64,000 nt of DNA from CBDCMJ01 sp965218875. Lineage in GTDB: Bacteria > Chloroflexota > Dehalococcoidia > Lucifugimonadales > UBA3495. Within the stretch, counting starts at the first letter, position 1. Each line of letters begins with the position of its first letter. Location: positions 2,108,001 to 2,172,000 of the forward strand of contig OZ244707.1 of assembly GCA_965218875.1 (NCBI GenBank), read 5' to 3'. The position numbers and the translations under genes were made by a program. Below are positions 8,567 through 17,081 of this stretch, one piece after another. Below the pieces are notes generated by a model that was given only the letters and a program-made list of their open reading frames with translations, was not told the origin of the DNA and did no database searches.

Positions 8567-8596
8567 TTGATTGGCGGCGCCGGCGCTGCCTACACT
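8567..8596 (+). promoter_or_regulatory. Sigma-70-like promoter of hpf
   Basis: TTGATT (8567-8572), 18-bp spacer, TACACT (8591-8596), 55 bp before the TTG start at 8652. It matches the promoter of the paralogue in box sequence and spacing. Confidence 0.6.
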
Positions 8597-8651
8597 AGTT
8601 GTCACGGACAGTCGGGCGCCGCGCCGAACTCTGGTCAGGAGGTAGTGGGCC

Positions 8652-9221
8652 TTGGAGTTGACCATACGGGGCCGAAATCTCGAAATCGATGATCAAATCC
8701 GCCGCCACGTGGAGACCAAGCTGGGCCACCTGGACCGGCAACTGCCGGGACTGTCCCGCGTTGCCGTGGAGCTGTCCTCGGAGCCAACCCGTGCCCGGGG
8801 CGACCGGTTCGTGGCCCAGATCACCCTGGAGGTCGGCGGCTCGATCCTCCGCGCCCAGCAGCGGGCGCCCAATCATGCCGCCGCCATCAACTCGGCTGCG
8901 GAGGCTCTGGTCCGTCGCATCGAACGCTACAAGAGCCAAACCTATCGCAGCGAGCGGGCAAGGCACAACGTTTCCCTGGGAACGCAGCAGGCGGACGCGG
9001 CGGCGCAAGATTACGGGGAGCCGCGAGATTTGGCGTTGGCCGAGGGCGACTTGGTCCGGGTGAAGCGCTTTGCCATGGAGCCTATGAGCGTTGACGAAGC
9101 CGCCTTCCAGATGCAGCTTCTGGGTCACCAGTTTTACGTGTTCTTGAACAAGGAGTCAGGGACCCACAATGTCCTGTACGAGCGCTCCGCCGGCGACTTC
9201 GGGCTCATCCAGCCGGAATAG
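8652..9221 (+). CDS. hpf: Long-form ribosome hibernation promoting factor
   Basis: A 189-residue long HPF. The N-terminal domain (residues 1 to about 105, from MELTIRGRNLEIDDQIRRHV) has the beta-alpha-beta fold that binds the 30S channel. After a short linker, the C-terminal domain (about 135-189, VRVKRFAMEPMSVDEAAFQM...GLIQPE) is the dimerisation module that forms 100S ribosomes. A TTG start is preceded by AGGAGG at normal spacing. The same promoter and start arrangement is seen in the truncated paralogue upstream. This is the intact copy. Confidence 0.9.
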   Translation: MELTIRGRNLEIDDQIRRHVETKLGHLDRQLPGLSRVAVELSSEPTRARGDRFVAQITLEVGGSILRAQQRAPNHAAAINSAAEALVRRIERYKSQTYRSERARHNVSLGTQQADAAAQDYGEPRDLALAEGDLVRVKRFAMEPMSVDEAAFQMQLLGHQFYVFLNKESGTHNVLYERSAGDFGLIQPE

Positions 9222-9297
9222 CGGCCCCCCTCTGCCGGGCAAGAGCCCCCGGGCCGCTCCCGAGGGCGTAGGGACCGTTAGGCCCAACTCCCGGCGG

Positions 9298-10173
9298 TCA
9301 GGACGTTCCGGAGTTGTCGTTCCCCGGCCGCTGGCCGCCCCCGGCCATTCCCAGGAACGGCGACAGCATGTTGGTGAACTCCATGGGGAATATCCACTTG
9401 GTGGACGGGCTATTCCCCAGGGACTTGAGCGTTTCGAAGTACTGTAGGCTCATGGTCTTGGCGTCCACCGTGTTTGCCACCTGGAATATGTGGTCTAGAG
9501 CCGAGCTGAAGCCCTGGGCCCGCAGGACTTGCGCCTGCTGGTCGCCCTCTGCCTTGAGGATCTCCCCCTGCCGCTGCCCCTCGGCTTGAAGAATCTCCGA
9601 CTGCTTTTGTCCTTCAGCCCTGTTGATCTGCGCCTGCCGTTGCCCCTCGGACTCGGTGATCTCCGCGGTCTTGATGGCCTCCGCCGACTTCTCCCGTTCC
9701 ATGGCCGCCTTGACGCCCAGCGGCGGGTCGATCTCGTTGATCTCCACCTGGGAGACCTTCACGCCCCAGCGCTCGGTGACCTCGTCCATACGGACCTGTA
9801 GCTGGTCCCGGATCCTTTCCCGCTCGGTCAGAGCCTCGGCCAGGGTGGTGGAACCGATGACGGCGCGGAGTGTGGCAAACGCCAGGTTGACCACCGCCAA
9901 TTCGAAGTTTTGCACCTCCAGCACCGACCTATCCGCCAGCTCCTCCATCACCCGGTAGTAGATGACGAAGTCCATGTCGACGACCACGTTGTCGGAGGTG
10001 ATGTACTTCTGGGTTGGCACTCGGGCCACCCGCTCCCGCAGGTCCACCTTGATCCCGGTGTATACGATCGGTATCAGAAAGTGAAACCCTGGAGACCGCG
10101 TGCCGATATAGGTCCCGAATTTCTGGACCACCAAGCGCTGGTACTGCTGAACGATTACAATTCCGGCCGCCAT
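9298..10173 (-). CDS. SPFH/stomatin-like membrane-associated protein
   Basis: A 291-residue SPFH (band 7) protein. PGFHFLIPIVYTGIKVDLRERV and TSDNVVVDMDFVIYYRV are the SPFH core. It is followed by a charged coiled coil (residues about 165-230) with AEGQRQ-type repeats and a C-terminal oligomerisation tail (TVDAKTMSLQYFETLKSL). Such proteins form large rings or microdomains. It has no strong transmembrane helix and probably depends on the NfeD partner, whose gene lies 31 bp upstream in the same operon. GGAGG precedes the ATG at 10173. Confidence 0.9.
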   Translation of the reverse strand: MAAGIVIVQQYQRLVVQKFGTYIGTRSPGFHFLIPIVYTGIKVDLRERVARVPTQKYITSDNVVVDMDFVIYYRVMEELADRSVLEVQNFELAVVNLAFATLRAVIGSTTLAEALTERERIRDQLQVRMDEVTERWGVKVSQVEINEIDPPLGVKAAMEREKSAEAIKTAEITESEGQRQAQINRAEGQKQSEILQAEGQRQGEILKAEGDQQAQVLRAQGFSSALDHIFQVANTVDAKTMSLQYFETLKSLGNSPSTKWIFPMEFTNMLSPFLGMAGGGQRPGNDNSGTS

Positions 10174-10204
10174 CGGAGCCTCCTAACCCGCCAACCGGGT
10201 TGCT

Positions 10205-11545
10205 TCACCCGTCGTTTTTCCCGAACCGGGACACGGTTACGATCAATCCGTCCATTTGTGACACTCTGATGGCCTCGCCAACGCGTATCACGGTACCATC
10301 TTCACTAATAGCTGTCCAGGTTTCGTTGCCCACTCGCACCACGCCCTGAGGAGCTATCTCCCCGGTTACGGTGCCGTCCATGCCGACTATCGAGGGACGC
10401 AAGGGCTCTAGGCCCACCCGCCGCGACTGGTAGACCGCGCGCACCACCCACAGCAGGGTGAGGGCCATCCCACCGGTGGCTCCGCCGATCAGCCACCGGT
10501 TGACGCCCGCGGGCGGCATGGTGGGGGAATCGCCTCCGAACAGCACCAGTCCGCCGATGACGAAGCAGACGATGGAGCCCAATCCCAGTACCCCCCAGCC
10601 GGCCACCTGGGTTTCCAGCGCCGCCAGCGCAATGGCCACCATAATGAACGCGACCCCGGCCCAGTTTACGGGAAGGTTGCCAAAGGCCAGGAAGGCCAGC
10701 AGCAGGCAGATTACCCCTACCACCCCGGGCACGATGATGCCGGGATTGAACAGCTCTATGGCGATGCCCAGGCCGCCCAGGCTCAGGAAGATGAAGGATA
10801 TGTTGGGGTCGGAGATAAACTCTAGGAAGTTGTCCAGCAGGCTCTTGTCGAACCGGCGCTGGGGCAGGCCTACGGTGTCCAACGTGTGGACGCCGGCCGC
10901 CGTCTCTACCACCCGGCCCTGCAACTGGGCCAACAGGTCGCCCAGGTCTTCCGCGACGAAGTCCGCTACGTTGAGGTCCACCGCCTCGGTGGCGGTGAAT
11001 GCCGCCGCGTCGCGGACCATGTCCTCCAGCGCGTCCTGGTTGCGCCCTCTTTCCTGGGCGATGCTGCGGATCAGCGCGGCGGCGTCGTTTTCCACCTTGC
11101 CGGCCAGGGTCTCGCCCAGGTCTTCCCCGGTGCCGGAGATGGGAGTGGCCGCGCCTATGTTGGTTCCCGGCGCCATCACCGCGAAGTGAGCCGCTGCTGT
11201 GATGAAGGCCCCCGCTGAACCCGCGTGGGCCCCTCGGGGAGACACGTACACCGCCACCGGCGTGGGCGACTCCAGCAGCTCGGTGACGATTCCCCTCGTG
11301 GAGCTATACAGTCCTCCGGGGGTGTCCAACTCCACCACGATCAGCGAGGCCCCGCTCTCCTCGGCCCGGTCGATGGCGCGGGAAATGTACCTCTCCTTGA
11401 CCGGGTTTATGGTCCCGTCCACCTTGAGGACCAGGACGTGGGGCTCCTGGGCGCTGGCAAACGACGGGCCCACCAGGCCGGTCACCACTAGCAGCATCAG
11501 CGCGGAGAGCAAGAATACTCGTATCGCGCCGCGCTCGAACACCAT
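10205..11545 (-). CDS. NfeD family membrane serine protease (ClpP-class)
   Basis: A 446-residue NfeD1b-type protein. It has a signal peptide (about 1-31, ending ASA), a ClpP-class protease domain (about 35-240: VLVLKVDGTINP, VVELDTPGG, the GAHAGSAGAFI nucleophile region), a membrane segment cluster (about 270-400 with several hydrophobic helices), and a C-terminal NfeD OB domain (VGMDGTVTGEIAPQGVVRVGNETW). NfeD proteases pair with SPFH proteins and cleave their C-termini in known homologues. The SPFH gene follows 31 bp downstream. I start at ATG 11545 because the signal peptide follows directly; an upstream extension is basic and unlike the family. Confidence 0.9.
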   Translation of the reverse strand: MVFERGAIRVFLLSALMLLVVTGLVGPSFASAQEPHVLVLKVDGTINPVKERYISRAIDRAEESGASLIVVELDTPGGLYSSTRGIVTELLESPTPVAVYVSPRGAHAGSAGAFITAAAHFAVMAPGTNIGAATPISGTGEDLGETLAGKVENDAAALIRSIAQERGRNQDALEDMVRDAAAFTATEAVDLNVADFVAEDLGDLLAQLQGRVVETAAGVHTLDTVGLPQRRFDKSLLDNFLEFISDPNISFIFLSLGGLGIAIELFNPGIIVPGVVGVICLLLAFLAFGNLPVNWAGVAFIMVAIALAALETQVAGWGVLGLGSIVCFVIGGLVLFGGDSPTMPPAGVNRWLIGGATGGMALTLLWVVRAVYQSRRVGLEPLRPSIVGMDGTVTGEIAPQGVVRVGNETWTAISEDGTVIRVGEAIRVSQMDGLIVTVSRFGKNDG

Positions 11546-11673
11546 TGCCAGCTTTCCATCCCCGGGCCCTTTGGCCGGACCGCGCCCGCATTTCATCTTG
11601 GTGCACCCGGTAGGGCTTGTCAAATGGACCGCCAGGCCCGGACCCCAGCCGCGGTTATGGCCTTTCCAACTCC

Positions 11674-11701
11674 TTGACAACCGGCGCTCCCGTTGTATAA
11701 T
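11674..11701 (+). promoter_or_regulatory. Near-consensus sigma-70 promoter of the GntR gene
   Basis: TTGACA (11674-11679), 16-bp spacer, TATAAT (11696-11701). Both boxes are consensus. Transcription would start near 11708. A FadR/PdhR-like palindrome lies just downstream at 11718-11733. Confidence 0.75.
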
Positions 11702-11717
11702 CGAAGGCGTTCCGCAA

Positions 11718-11733
11718 ATTGGTCTGACCACCT
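11718..11733. promoter_or_regulatory. Candidate GntR (FadR/PdhR-like) operator
   Basis: ATTGGTCTGACCACCT: the core TGGTCTGACCA (11720-11730) is a dyad matching the TGGTNNNACCA consensus known for FadR-subfamily regulators such as PdhR (ATTGGTNNNACCAAT). It sits in the transcribed leader, about 10 bp after the predicted start, where a bound repressor would block its own gene. That the neighbouring GntR protein binds it is inferred. Confidence 0.6.
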
Positions 11734-11765
11734 GCCCGCGATGCCCTTAAGTGATACCCTTGGTG

Positions 11766-12584
11766 ATGCTCTTAATGGATGTTACAGGCGAGAACCACGG
11801 CATTCAGGGGCGCAGGCTGTACGAAGACATCGTACAGCAGCTCCACTCGTTGATTCGGCAGGGCGCTCTGCAGCATGGGGCGCGCCTTCCCTCGGAACGA
11901 CTGCTAGCGGAGCAATTCGGGGTCAGCCGGAGCTCCGTCAGGGAGGCCATCCGGTCCCTGGAATTGCGGGGCTTGGTGATTAGCAAGCGGGGCTCCGGCA
12001 CTTTCATCAACACCGAAAACCTGGACTCGGTGGTTGCCCTCATCGCAGGCACCCTGGCCTCCGGGGACGAGAGCCTTAGGGACGTGTTCGAGGTGCGTCA
12101 CCTGTTGGAACCCCAGATCGCGGCCGTCGCCGCCCAACGGGCCGACGATGGCGAGATCCTCCGCCTGGGGGAGGTCCTCGAGCAGCAGCGGCGGGAGGTC
12201 GAGGCGGGAGAGACCGGGGTGAACGCCGACACCGCCTTCCACTTTGCGCTGGCTTGCGCGACCCATAATTCGGCGTTGGTGAAGGTGATTAGCGCCGTGG
12301 AGGACATCCTGAGGCGGTCCAGGGATCAGTCGCTGCAGGAGCCGGGACGGCCCCAACGCTCCCTGGCCTCCCACCGGCGCATCCTGGAAACCGTCCGGGC
12401 CCGCCAACCCGAAGCGGCCAGGCAGGCCATGGAGCACCACTTGACGGCAGTGGAGCCGGCGCTCCTCTCCAACGGTTCTAACGGCAACGGCCGCCGCCCC
12501 CACGCCGGCCTGCCGGAGCCCTCTGCAACCCTGGCCGTTTCTAAGGACCGCCGCGGCCCGGAGGCGCCGGCAACCGGGGTATAA
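11766..12584 (+). CDS. GntR family (FadR subfamily) transcriptional regulator
   Basis: About 272 residues. The N-terminal winged helix (GRRLYEDIVQQLHSLIRQGALQHGARLPSERLLAEQFGVSRSSVREAIRSLELRGLVISKRGSGTFI) is followed by an FCD ligand-binding domain (VFEVRHLLEPQIAAVAA, FHFALACATHNSALVKV, SHRRILETVRARQPEAARQAMEHHL). FCD domains bind organic acids or acyl-CoA through metal-coordinating Asp/His residues. The start is uncertain: GTG 11751, ATG 11766 or ATG 11775, none with a good ribosome site. It lies next to the por operon and carries a PdhR-like operator in its leader, which suggests autoregulation and possible control of 2-oxoacid oxidation. Confidence 0.88.
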   Translation: MLLMDVTGENHGIQGRRLYEDIVQQLHSLIRQGALQHGARLPSERLLAEQFGVSRSSVREAIRSLELRGLVISKRGSGTFINTENLDSVVALIAGTLASGDESLRDVFEVRHLLEPQIAAVAAQRADDGEILRLGEVLEQQRREVEAGETGVNADTAFHFALACATHNSALVKVISAVEDILRRSRDQSLQEPGRPQRSLASHRRILETVRARQPEAARQAMEHHLTAVEPALLSNGSNGNGRRPHAGLPEPSATLAVSKDRRGPEAPATGV

Positions 12585-12653
12585 TCCCAGTATATAATAG
12601 CTGTATGCCACGAAATCATTGACCGCATCTCCGCATCATAGGGAGGGAGCTTT

Positions 12654-13805
12654 ATGAGCACAGTTGCCGTGGAGGTGGTGTACCGGGGCATCTTCCAGAA
12701 GTCGCTGGCCCGGAACATCGTCAGGTCCATAGTCTTCGCCGCCAGGAAGGAAGGCAAAATCGGCACCGCCTTCGGCCGCTACGGCGACTCCCCGGAGCGC
12801 AACGGCATTCCGGCCAAGCAGTTCGCCATAGTCGCCGACACCGCCGAGGAGCTGGAGGAGAGCCTGGCGGTGTACGAAGCCTCCGAGGTGGACGTGACCA
12901 TCAACGTGGACGACACCATGTGTAAGGGCGTCGAGTCCTGGGCCTGGTACGGGTTGCAGCCCATCAACGAGTTGACCAAGCCCGGCGGGACCCTGATAGT
13001 GACCTCGCGCCAGGACGAGGCCTCGTTGGTCCAGGACATCCACGACAAGGACCAACCTTACAACCTGGCCGTAGTTACCGGCACGGTCAGCTTCTCCGGC
13101 CTGTGGGTCTACAAGGACGACCACACCGACGTGCGCATCCTAGGCGCCCTGGCCCGGGTATGCCCCCAGTTGGTCAGCCTGGACTCCATGCTGGAGGCCA
13201 TCCAGGACCAGTGGGGCAGCGAGACCAAGATGGCCTCGGCGCAAAAGTCCTACGAGCGCACGGCCCTCCGGCCCGTCGAGCCCGGAGAGGGCAACTCGGA
13301 GACGCCCTTCAAGTTCGAACTGCCCGGCTGGAGAGACATGGAAGAGGCCGTGGTGATCAAGGCCATCGAGCCGGGTCACGGGTTCCGCGACGGCGACACC
13401 GGGTATGAGCCCACCCGGAGCGAGGTCTTCAAGAAGTTCAGCACCCGCTCCATGCGCCCCGTCATCAACTTCGAGACCTGCATCAAGTGTACCCTGTGCT
13501 GGCTGCAGTGCCCGGACACCTGCTTCGACGTTACGCCCGACGGCCTCTACGACGCTAACATGGAGTCCTGCTGCGGCTGCGGCGTGTGCGAGGCCGTTTG
13601 CCCCGTTCCAGAGTGCGTCACCATGGTCAACGAGGCCCACTTCAACGACAACGACAGCCAGTGGGAGGCGTGGCAAGACGACAAGGAAGCCTACAACCGC
13701 TGGATGACCGGCCTGGTCCAGACCCAAAAGGCGGAGGTCCGGACCCACGGGTTCCATCATCAGGGGCAGTACGCGGAAGAGATCTCTGCCCTGGGGGAAG
13801 ACTGA
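12654..13805 (+). CDS. porG: 2-oxoacid:ferredoxin oxidoreductase, fused gamma-delta subunit
   Basis: A 383-residue fusion. The N-terminal gamma domain (about 1-200; EVVYRGIFQKSLARNIVRSIVFAA, TINVDDT) binds CoA in the complex. The C-terminal delta domain is a 2[4Fe-4S] ferredoxin with clusters from about residue 276 (CIKCTLCWLQCPD) and 305 (CCGCGVCEAVCPVPEC). Ribosome site GGGAGGGAG. The stop overlaps the next start by one base (TGATG), so translation is coupled. Two TATAAT boxes upstream (12580 and 12593) could be -10 elements, but no good -35 is visible. First gene of the por operon. Confidence 0.92.
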   Translation: MSTVAVEVVYRGIFQKSLARNIVRSIVFAARKEGKIGTAFGRYGDSPERNGIPAKQFAIVADTAEELEESLAVYEASEVDVTINVDDTMCKGVESWAWYGLQPINELTKPGGTLIVTSRQDEASLVQDIHDKDQPYNLAVVTGTVSFSGLWVYKDDHTDVRILGALARVCPQLVSLDSMLEAIQDQWGSETKMASAQKSYERTALRPVEPGEGNSETPFKFELPGWRDMEEAVVIKAIEPGHGFRDGDTGYEPTRSEVFKKFSTRSMRPVINFETCIKCTLCWLQCPDTCFDVTPDGLYDANMESCCGCGVCEAVCPVPECVTMVNEAHFNDNDSQWEAWQDDKEAYNRWMTGLVQTQKAEVRTHGFHHQGQYAEEISALGED

Positions 13806-15028
13806 TGACAACTTTGGCCGGTGAAATGTTTCAGACCAAATCCGAAGAGCTCATCAGCGGCAGCGAGGCCATCGCCATCGCCTGCGCCATGGCCGATGTT
13901 GACGTGATTACCGCCTATCCCATCCGGCCCTACGACACGGTGATGCAGTACGTGTCCAAGCTCAAGGCCGACGGCGCCTTCGACTGCGACTTCATCGTCG
14001 CCGAAAGCGAGCACTCCCAGTTCGAGATCGTCAAGCACGCCTCCGCCGTCGGGGCCAGGACCTTTTGCGGCTCCAGCGGCGTCGGCTGGTTCTACGCCTT
14101 CGAGGCCATCACCGTCACCGCGGGCCTGCGTATGCCCGTGGTCGCCATGGTGGGCAACCGCGCCTTGGACGACCCCGGCGCCTTTGGCGTGGAGCACAAC
14201 GACGCCCTGGCGGTGCGGGACCTGGGCTGGATGCTCTACTGGGTGGCCACGGCCCAGGAGGCGTTCGACATGGCGCTGCTCGCCTGGCGGGTGGCTGAGG
14301 ACCCCAGGGTCCTCCTGCCCTGCGCCCTGAGCTGCGACGGGTCCTTCCTGACCCACTCTCAGGCCATCGTTGAACTCCCGGACATCCGGCAGGTGCAGCG
14401 CTTCCTGCCGCCCTACGACCGGGGCCGGCTGAGGCTGCATCCCGATAATCCCATCACGATTGCCCCCCAGGTCAACGAGGACTGGCTCATGGAGATCCGC
14501 CGCCAGTCCGACGAAGCCATGCGGCGGTCGGTGGGAGTCATCCGCGAGGCCTACGAAGAATTCAAAGAGGAGTTCGGCCGGGGCGACCCCAGCCCCTTCA
14601 TCGAAGAGTACATGACCGAGGACGCGGACATAATCCTCGTGGGCATGGGGACCCTGGCCCTGCCGGTGCGGGTGGCCTTGCGCCGGCTACGGGAGCAGGG
14701 CCAAAAGGTGGGCTTCCTGCGGGTCAAGTTCTTCCGGCCTTTTGCCACCGAGGAGATACGCGCCGCCCTGGGCAACTGCAAAGCGGTGTGCGTCATCGAC
14801 CGGGACTACTCCTACGGCTCCCCCTCCTTTGGCGGGGTGCTGTTCAACGAGTTGCGCTCGGCGCTGTACAACCACGACAAGCGGCCCCCGATGTTGAACT
14901 TCATCGCCGGTCTGGGCGGCCGCGAAATCCACGTCAAGGAAGTAAACGAGATGGTTGAGGCCACCTGGAAAGTGGCCGAGACCGGCACGGTCCAACAGGA
15001 AACAACCTGGATCGGAGTGAGGGAGTAG
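13805..15028 (+). CDS. porA: 2-oxoacid:ferredoxin oxidoreductase alpha subunit
   Basis: 407 residues. The N-terminal pyrimidine-binding domain (SGSEAIAIACAMADVDVITAYPI, the substrate-binding Thr/Tyr region) is followed by FCGSSGVGWFYAFEAITVTAGLRMPVVAM and domain II (ADIILVGMGTLALPVRVALRRLREQGQKVGFLRVKFFRPF). With porG and porB it would oxidise pyruvate or another 2-oxoacid with CoA to acyl-CoA, CO2 and reduced ferredoxin. The exact substrate cannot be read from the sequence. The start at 13805 overlaps the porG stop; five bases separate its stop from porB. Confidence 0.92.
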   Translation: MTTLAGEMFQTKSEELISGSEAIAIACAMADVDVITAYPIRPYDTVMQYVSKLKADGAFDCDFIVAESEHSQFEIVKHASAVGARTFCGSSGVGWFYAFEAITVTAGLRMPVVAMVGNRALDDPGAFGVEHNDALAVRDLGWMLYWVATAQEAFDMALLAWRVAEDPRVLLPCALSCDGSFLTHSQAIVELPDIRQVQRFLPPYDRGRLRLHPDNPITIAPQVNEDWLMEIRRQSDEAMRRSVGVIREAYEEFKEEFGRGDPSPFIEEYMTEDADIILVGMGTLALPVRVALRRLREQGQKVGFLRVKFFRPFATEEIRAALGNCKAVCVIDRDYSYGSPSFGGVLFNELRSALYNHDKRPPMLNFIAGLGGREIHVKEVNEMVEATWKVAETGTVQQETTWIGVRE

Positions 15029-15033
15029 ACACT

Positions 15034-16023
15034 ATGACCACGCTGCAAGAACTTCCCCAGATCAAGGGCGTCAAGAACATACCCCTAGACGAGCAGTTCA
15101 CCTCGGGACACCGGACCTGCCAGGGCTGTGAGTCCGCCCTGGTCATGCGTCTCATGATCAAGGCCGCCGGCCCCCGGACCGTCGTGCTGGGCAGCACCGG
15201 GTGCATGTACGTGGCCAACACCACCTACTACAGCACACCCTGGGTCGTGCCGTGGATGCACACCCAGTTGGGCTCGTCGGGCTCCGCTGCCACCGGCACC
15301 GCCGCCGGGCTGGCGTCCCTGATGCGCAAGGGCAAGATGGACCGGGAGCCCATCAACGTGATCGCCTTCTGCGGCGACGGGGGCGGCGCCGACATGGGCC
15401 TCTCCGCCATCTCGGCCGCCCTGCAGCACGACGAGTACAACCTGCTGATCCTGATGTACGACAACGAGTCCTACGCCAATACCGATATCCAGGTGTCGGG
15501 AAGCTCCCCCTACGGCGCCAACTCCACGTTCAGCCCGCCGGGCAAGGTGCACCGCATCATGAACACCCGGTGGAAGAAGAACACCGCCCCGATGCTGGCG
15601 ACGGGCCACCCCAACTGCCGCTACGTGGCCACCGCCTGCGGCTCCTACGGGCTGGACTTCACCAACAAGATCCGGCGGGCGCTCACCATCGGCGGCCCCG
15701 CCTTCATCCACAGCATCGACCCTTGCCCCAAGGGCTGGGACTACGATCCCAAGTACTCCCACGAGTTGGGTATGCTGGCCATCGAGACGGGCCTGTGGGT
15801 CCAGTACGAGATAATAGACGGCGAGCTCATACTTAACGGCCCGTCCCGCGCCATTGCCCGGGGCATCCGCAAGAGGAAGCCCATCGGCGAGTACCTGGGC
15901 CGGCAGGGTCGGTTCGCCCACCTCACCCCGGAAGACACAAAGTACTACCAGGAGAAGGTGGACGAGAGCTGGGAGAAGTGGTACATGCCCGGGGTCATCC
16001 CCTTCACCATGAACGACGAGTAA
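15034..16023 (+). CDS. porB: 2-oxoacid:ferredoxin oxidoreductase beta subunit (TPP-binding)
   Basis: 329 residues. The TPP motif is GDGGGADMGLSAISAALQHDEYNLLILMYDNESYANT. Cysteines for the proximal [4Fe-4S] cluster are in RTCQGCESAL and STGCMY, with a further Cys in the downstream core (TACGSYGLDF), as in PorB-type subunits. HSIDPCPKGW is typical of POR rather than 2-oxoglutarate enzymes, which favours pyruvate. It is the third and last gene of the operon. Its last ~39 codons recur, slightly diverged, as an isolated fragment at 17341-17465. Confidence 0.92.
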   Translation: MTTLQELPQIKGVKNIPLDEQFTSGHRTCQGCESALVMRLMIKAAGPRTVVLGSTGCMYVANTTYYSTPWVVPWMHTQLGSSGSAATGTAAGLASLMRKGKMDREPINVIAFCGDGGGADMGLSAISAALQHDEYNLLILMYDNESYANTDIQVSGSSPYGANSTFSPPGKVHRIMNTRWKKNTAPMLATGHPNCRYVATACGSYGLDFTNKIRRALTIGGPAFIHSIDPCPKGWDYDPKYSHELGMLAIETGLWVQYEIIDGELILNGPSRAIARGIRKRKPIGEYLGRQGRFAHLTPEDTKYYQEKVDESWEKWYMPGVIPFTMNDE

Positions 16024-16201
16024 CACCGGCGGGCCGACCCTCATCCCTAACCGGACGCAGGGGCGGAAGTAGGACTATGGGCGCGAGACTAACTGGTGGT
16101 AACGTCGAATTTATGAGTCAATTAGAACCCTTGAACATCCGCCGCCAGCGTGCTAATGCCCATTAGAGTGCCACTAAAGGGCGCAAGTCTTCTGGAGTTT
16201 T

Positions 16202-16236
16202 GAAAGCGGGCCCCTGACGCGGGCTCGCTTTCTTTT
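16202..16236 (+). terminator. Rho-independent terminator after por
   Basis: The stem GAAAGCGGGCCC pairs with GGGCTCGCTTTC around a short loop (16202-16232) and is followed by TTTT. It ends the por transcript about 180 bp after porB. The rest of 16024-16405 holds no gene; a short repeat GGCAGCAGAATGACGGGAGA at about 16271 recurs at about 18561. Confidence 0.75.
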
Positions 16237-16405
16237 GTGGGAGAGGGTCGGTGGCGAAAGAAGACCTATAGGCAGCAGAATGACGGGAGACAGCGCAGAG
16301 AGGGTTTACGCGGCGCCCGATCCCCAACATTGACCGCCACGCGGCCGAAGGCGTATCTTTGAAGAAGGACCCGGCTGCTTCAGCGCAACTGGTGAGGAGG
16401 GTTCC

Positions 16406-16681
16406 GTGTCTGGTCTAACTTACGGGCCCGGGGAAGTGAGAGCCCTGGGGGAGGCCATCTACCGAGACCAAGTCCGGTCCAAGATTGGGCCTGTGGAAAA
16501 TGGGACATTCGTGGTAATCGACGTCGAGACCGGCGACTATGAAGTTGACGCTTGGGACGCCGACGCCACACGGCGGCTGCTGGAGCGAAGGCCCGCCGCC
16601 GTGACCCACGCAGTCCGAGTCGGTCATCGCGCAGCCTACAGCCACATCGGCGGATTTCGGACCCCGGGACATAGTGATTAA
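16406..16681 (+). CDS. Small conserved protein paired with a clan AA protease
   Basis: A 91-residue soluble protein. The pattern EVRALGEAIYRDQVRSKI...NGTFVVIDVETGDYEVDAWDADATRRLLERRP...VRVGHRAAYSHIGGF is a recurrent small-protein family that I associate with clan AA aspartic protease genes in Chloroflexi and cyanobacteria. Its role is unknown. A GTG start is preceded by GAGGAGG. It overlaps the protease gene by 8 bp, so the two are co-translated. The arrangement resembles a toxin-antitoxin or regulated-protease module, but nothing in the sequence proves that. Confidence 0.7.
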   Translation: MSGLTYGPGEVRALGEAIYRDQVRSKIGPVENGTFVVIDVETGDYEVDAWDADATRRLLERRPAAVTHAVRVGHRAAYSHIGGFRTPGHSD

Positions 16682-17050
16682 AGGCAGGGTGAACGCTAAC
16701 CAGCAGGCGATGGTTTCCATTGACATCATGGACAGCAGGGGCCGTCCTCGGCCTCTAGAGGTGGCGCTGGACACCGGATTCACGGGCTATCTGACTTTGC
16801 CCGGGGACTCAATTCAGCAACTGGGATTGCCATCCGTAGGCCAACGCACCTTTGAGTTAGCCAATGGAGAGGTTTTCGACTTCGACACTTATCTTGCCAC
16901 CGTGTCTTGGCATGGACAGTTGATTTATAGCTGGCTCAACGGTCTGACAGCATTCCGTTGCTAGGCATGACCCTGCTTTGGGGCAGTCAGGTTACCATCG
17001 ACGCGATAAATGACGGTGAGGTTACCATCGAGGAGATGGTTGCCAAATGA
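16674..17050 (+). pseudogene. Clan AA (retropepsin-like) aspartic protease, frameshifted
   Basis: The catalytic motif is ALDTGFTGYLTLP, followed by LANGEVFDFDTYLATVSWHGQLI. In this frame the protein ends at 16964 with a non-homologous tail. A second frame, overlapping the first from about 16930, continues IPLLGMTLLWGSQVTIDAIN to a stop at 17050; this is the expected second half of the family (PLLGM..L.G). One indel near 16925-16945 therefore splits a ~120-residue protein. A GTG start lies inside the end of the upstream small gene. Whether the split is a mutation or a sequence error cannot be decided here. Confidence 0.75.
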
Positions 17051-17081
17051 ATCAACAACGCCAGCTAACGAGGAGTTGGCG

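Noticed and set aside
12580..12598. Full promoter for the por operon
   Set aside because: Two TATAAT boxes exist, but no -35 box at suitable distance was seen, so only a note was kept under porG.
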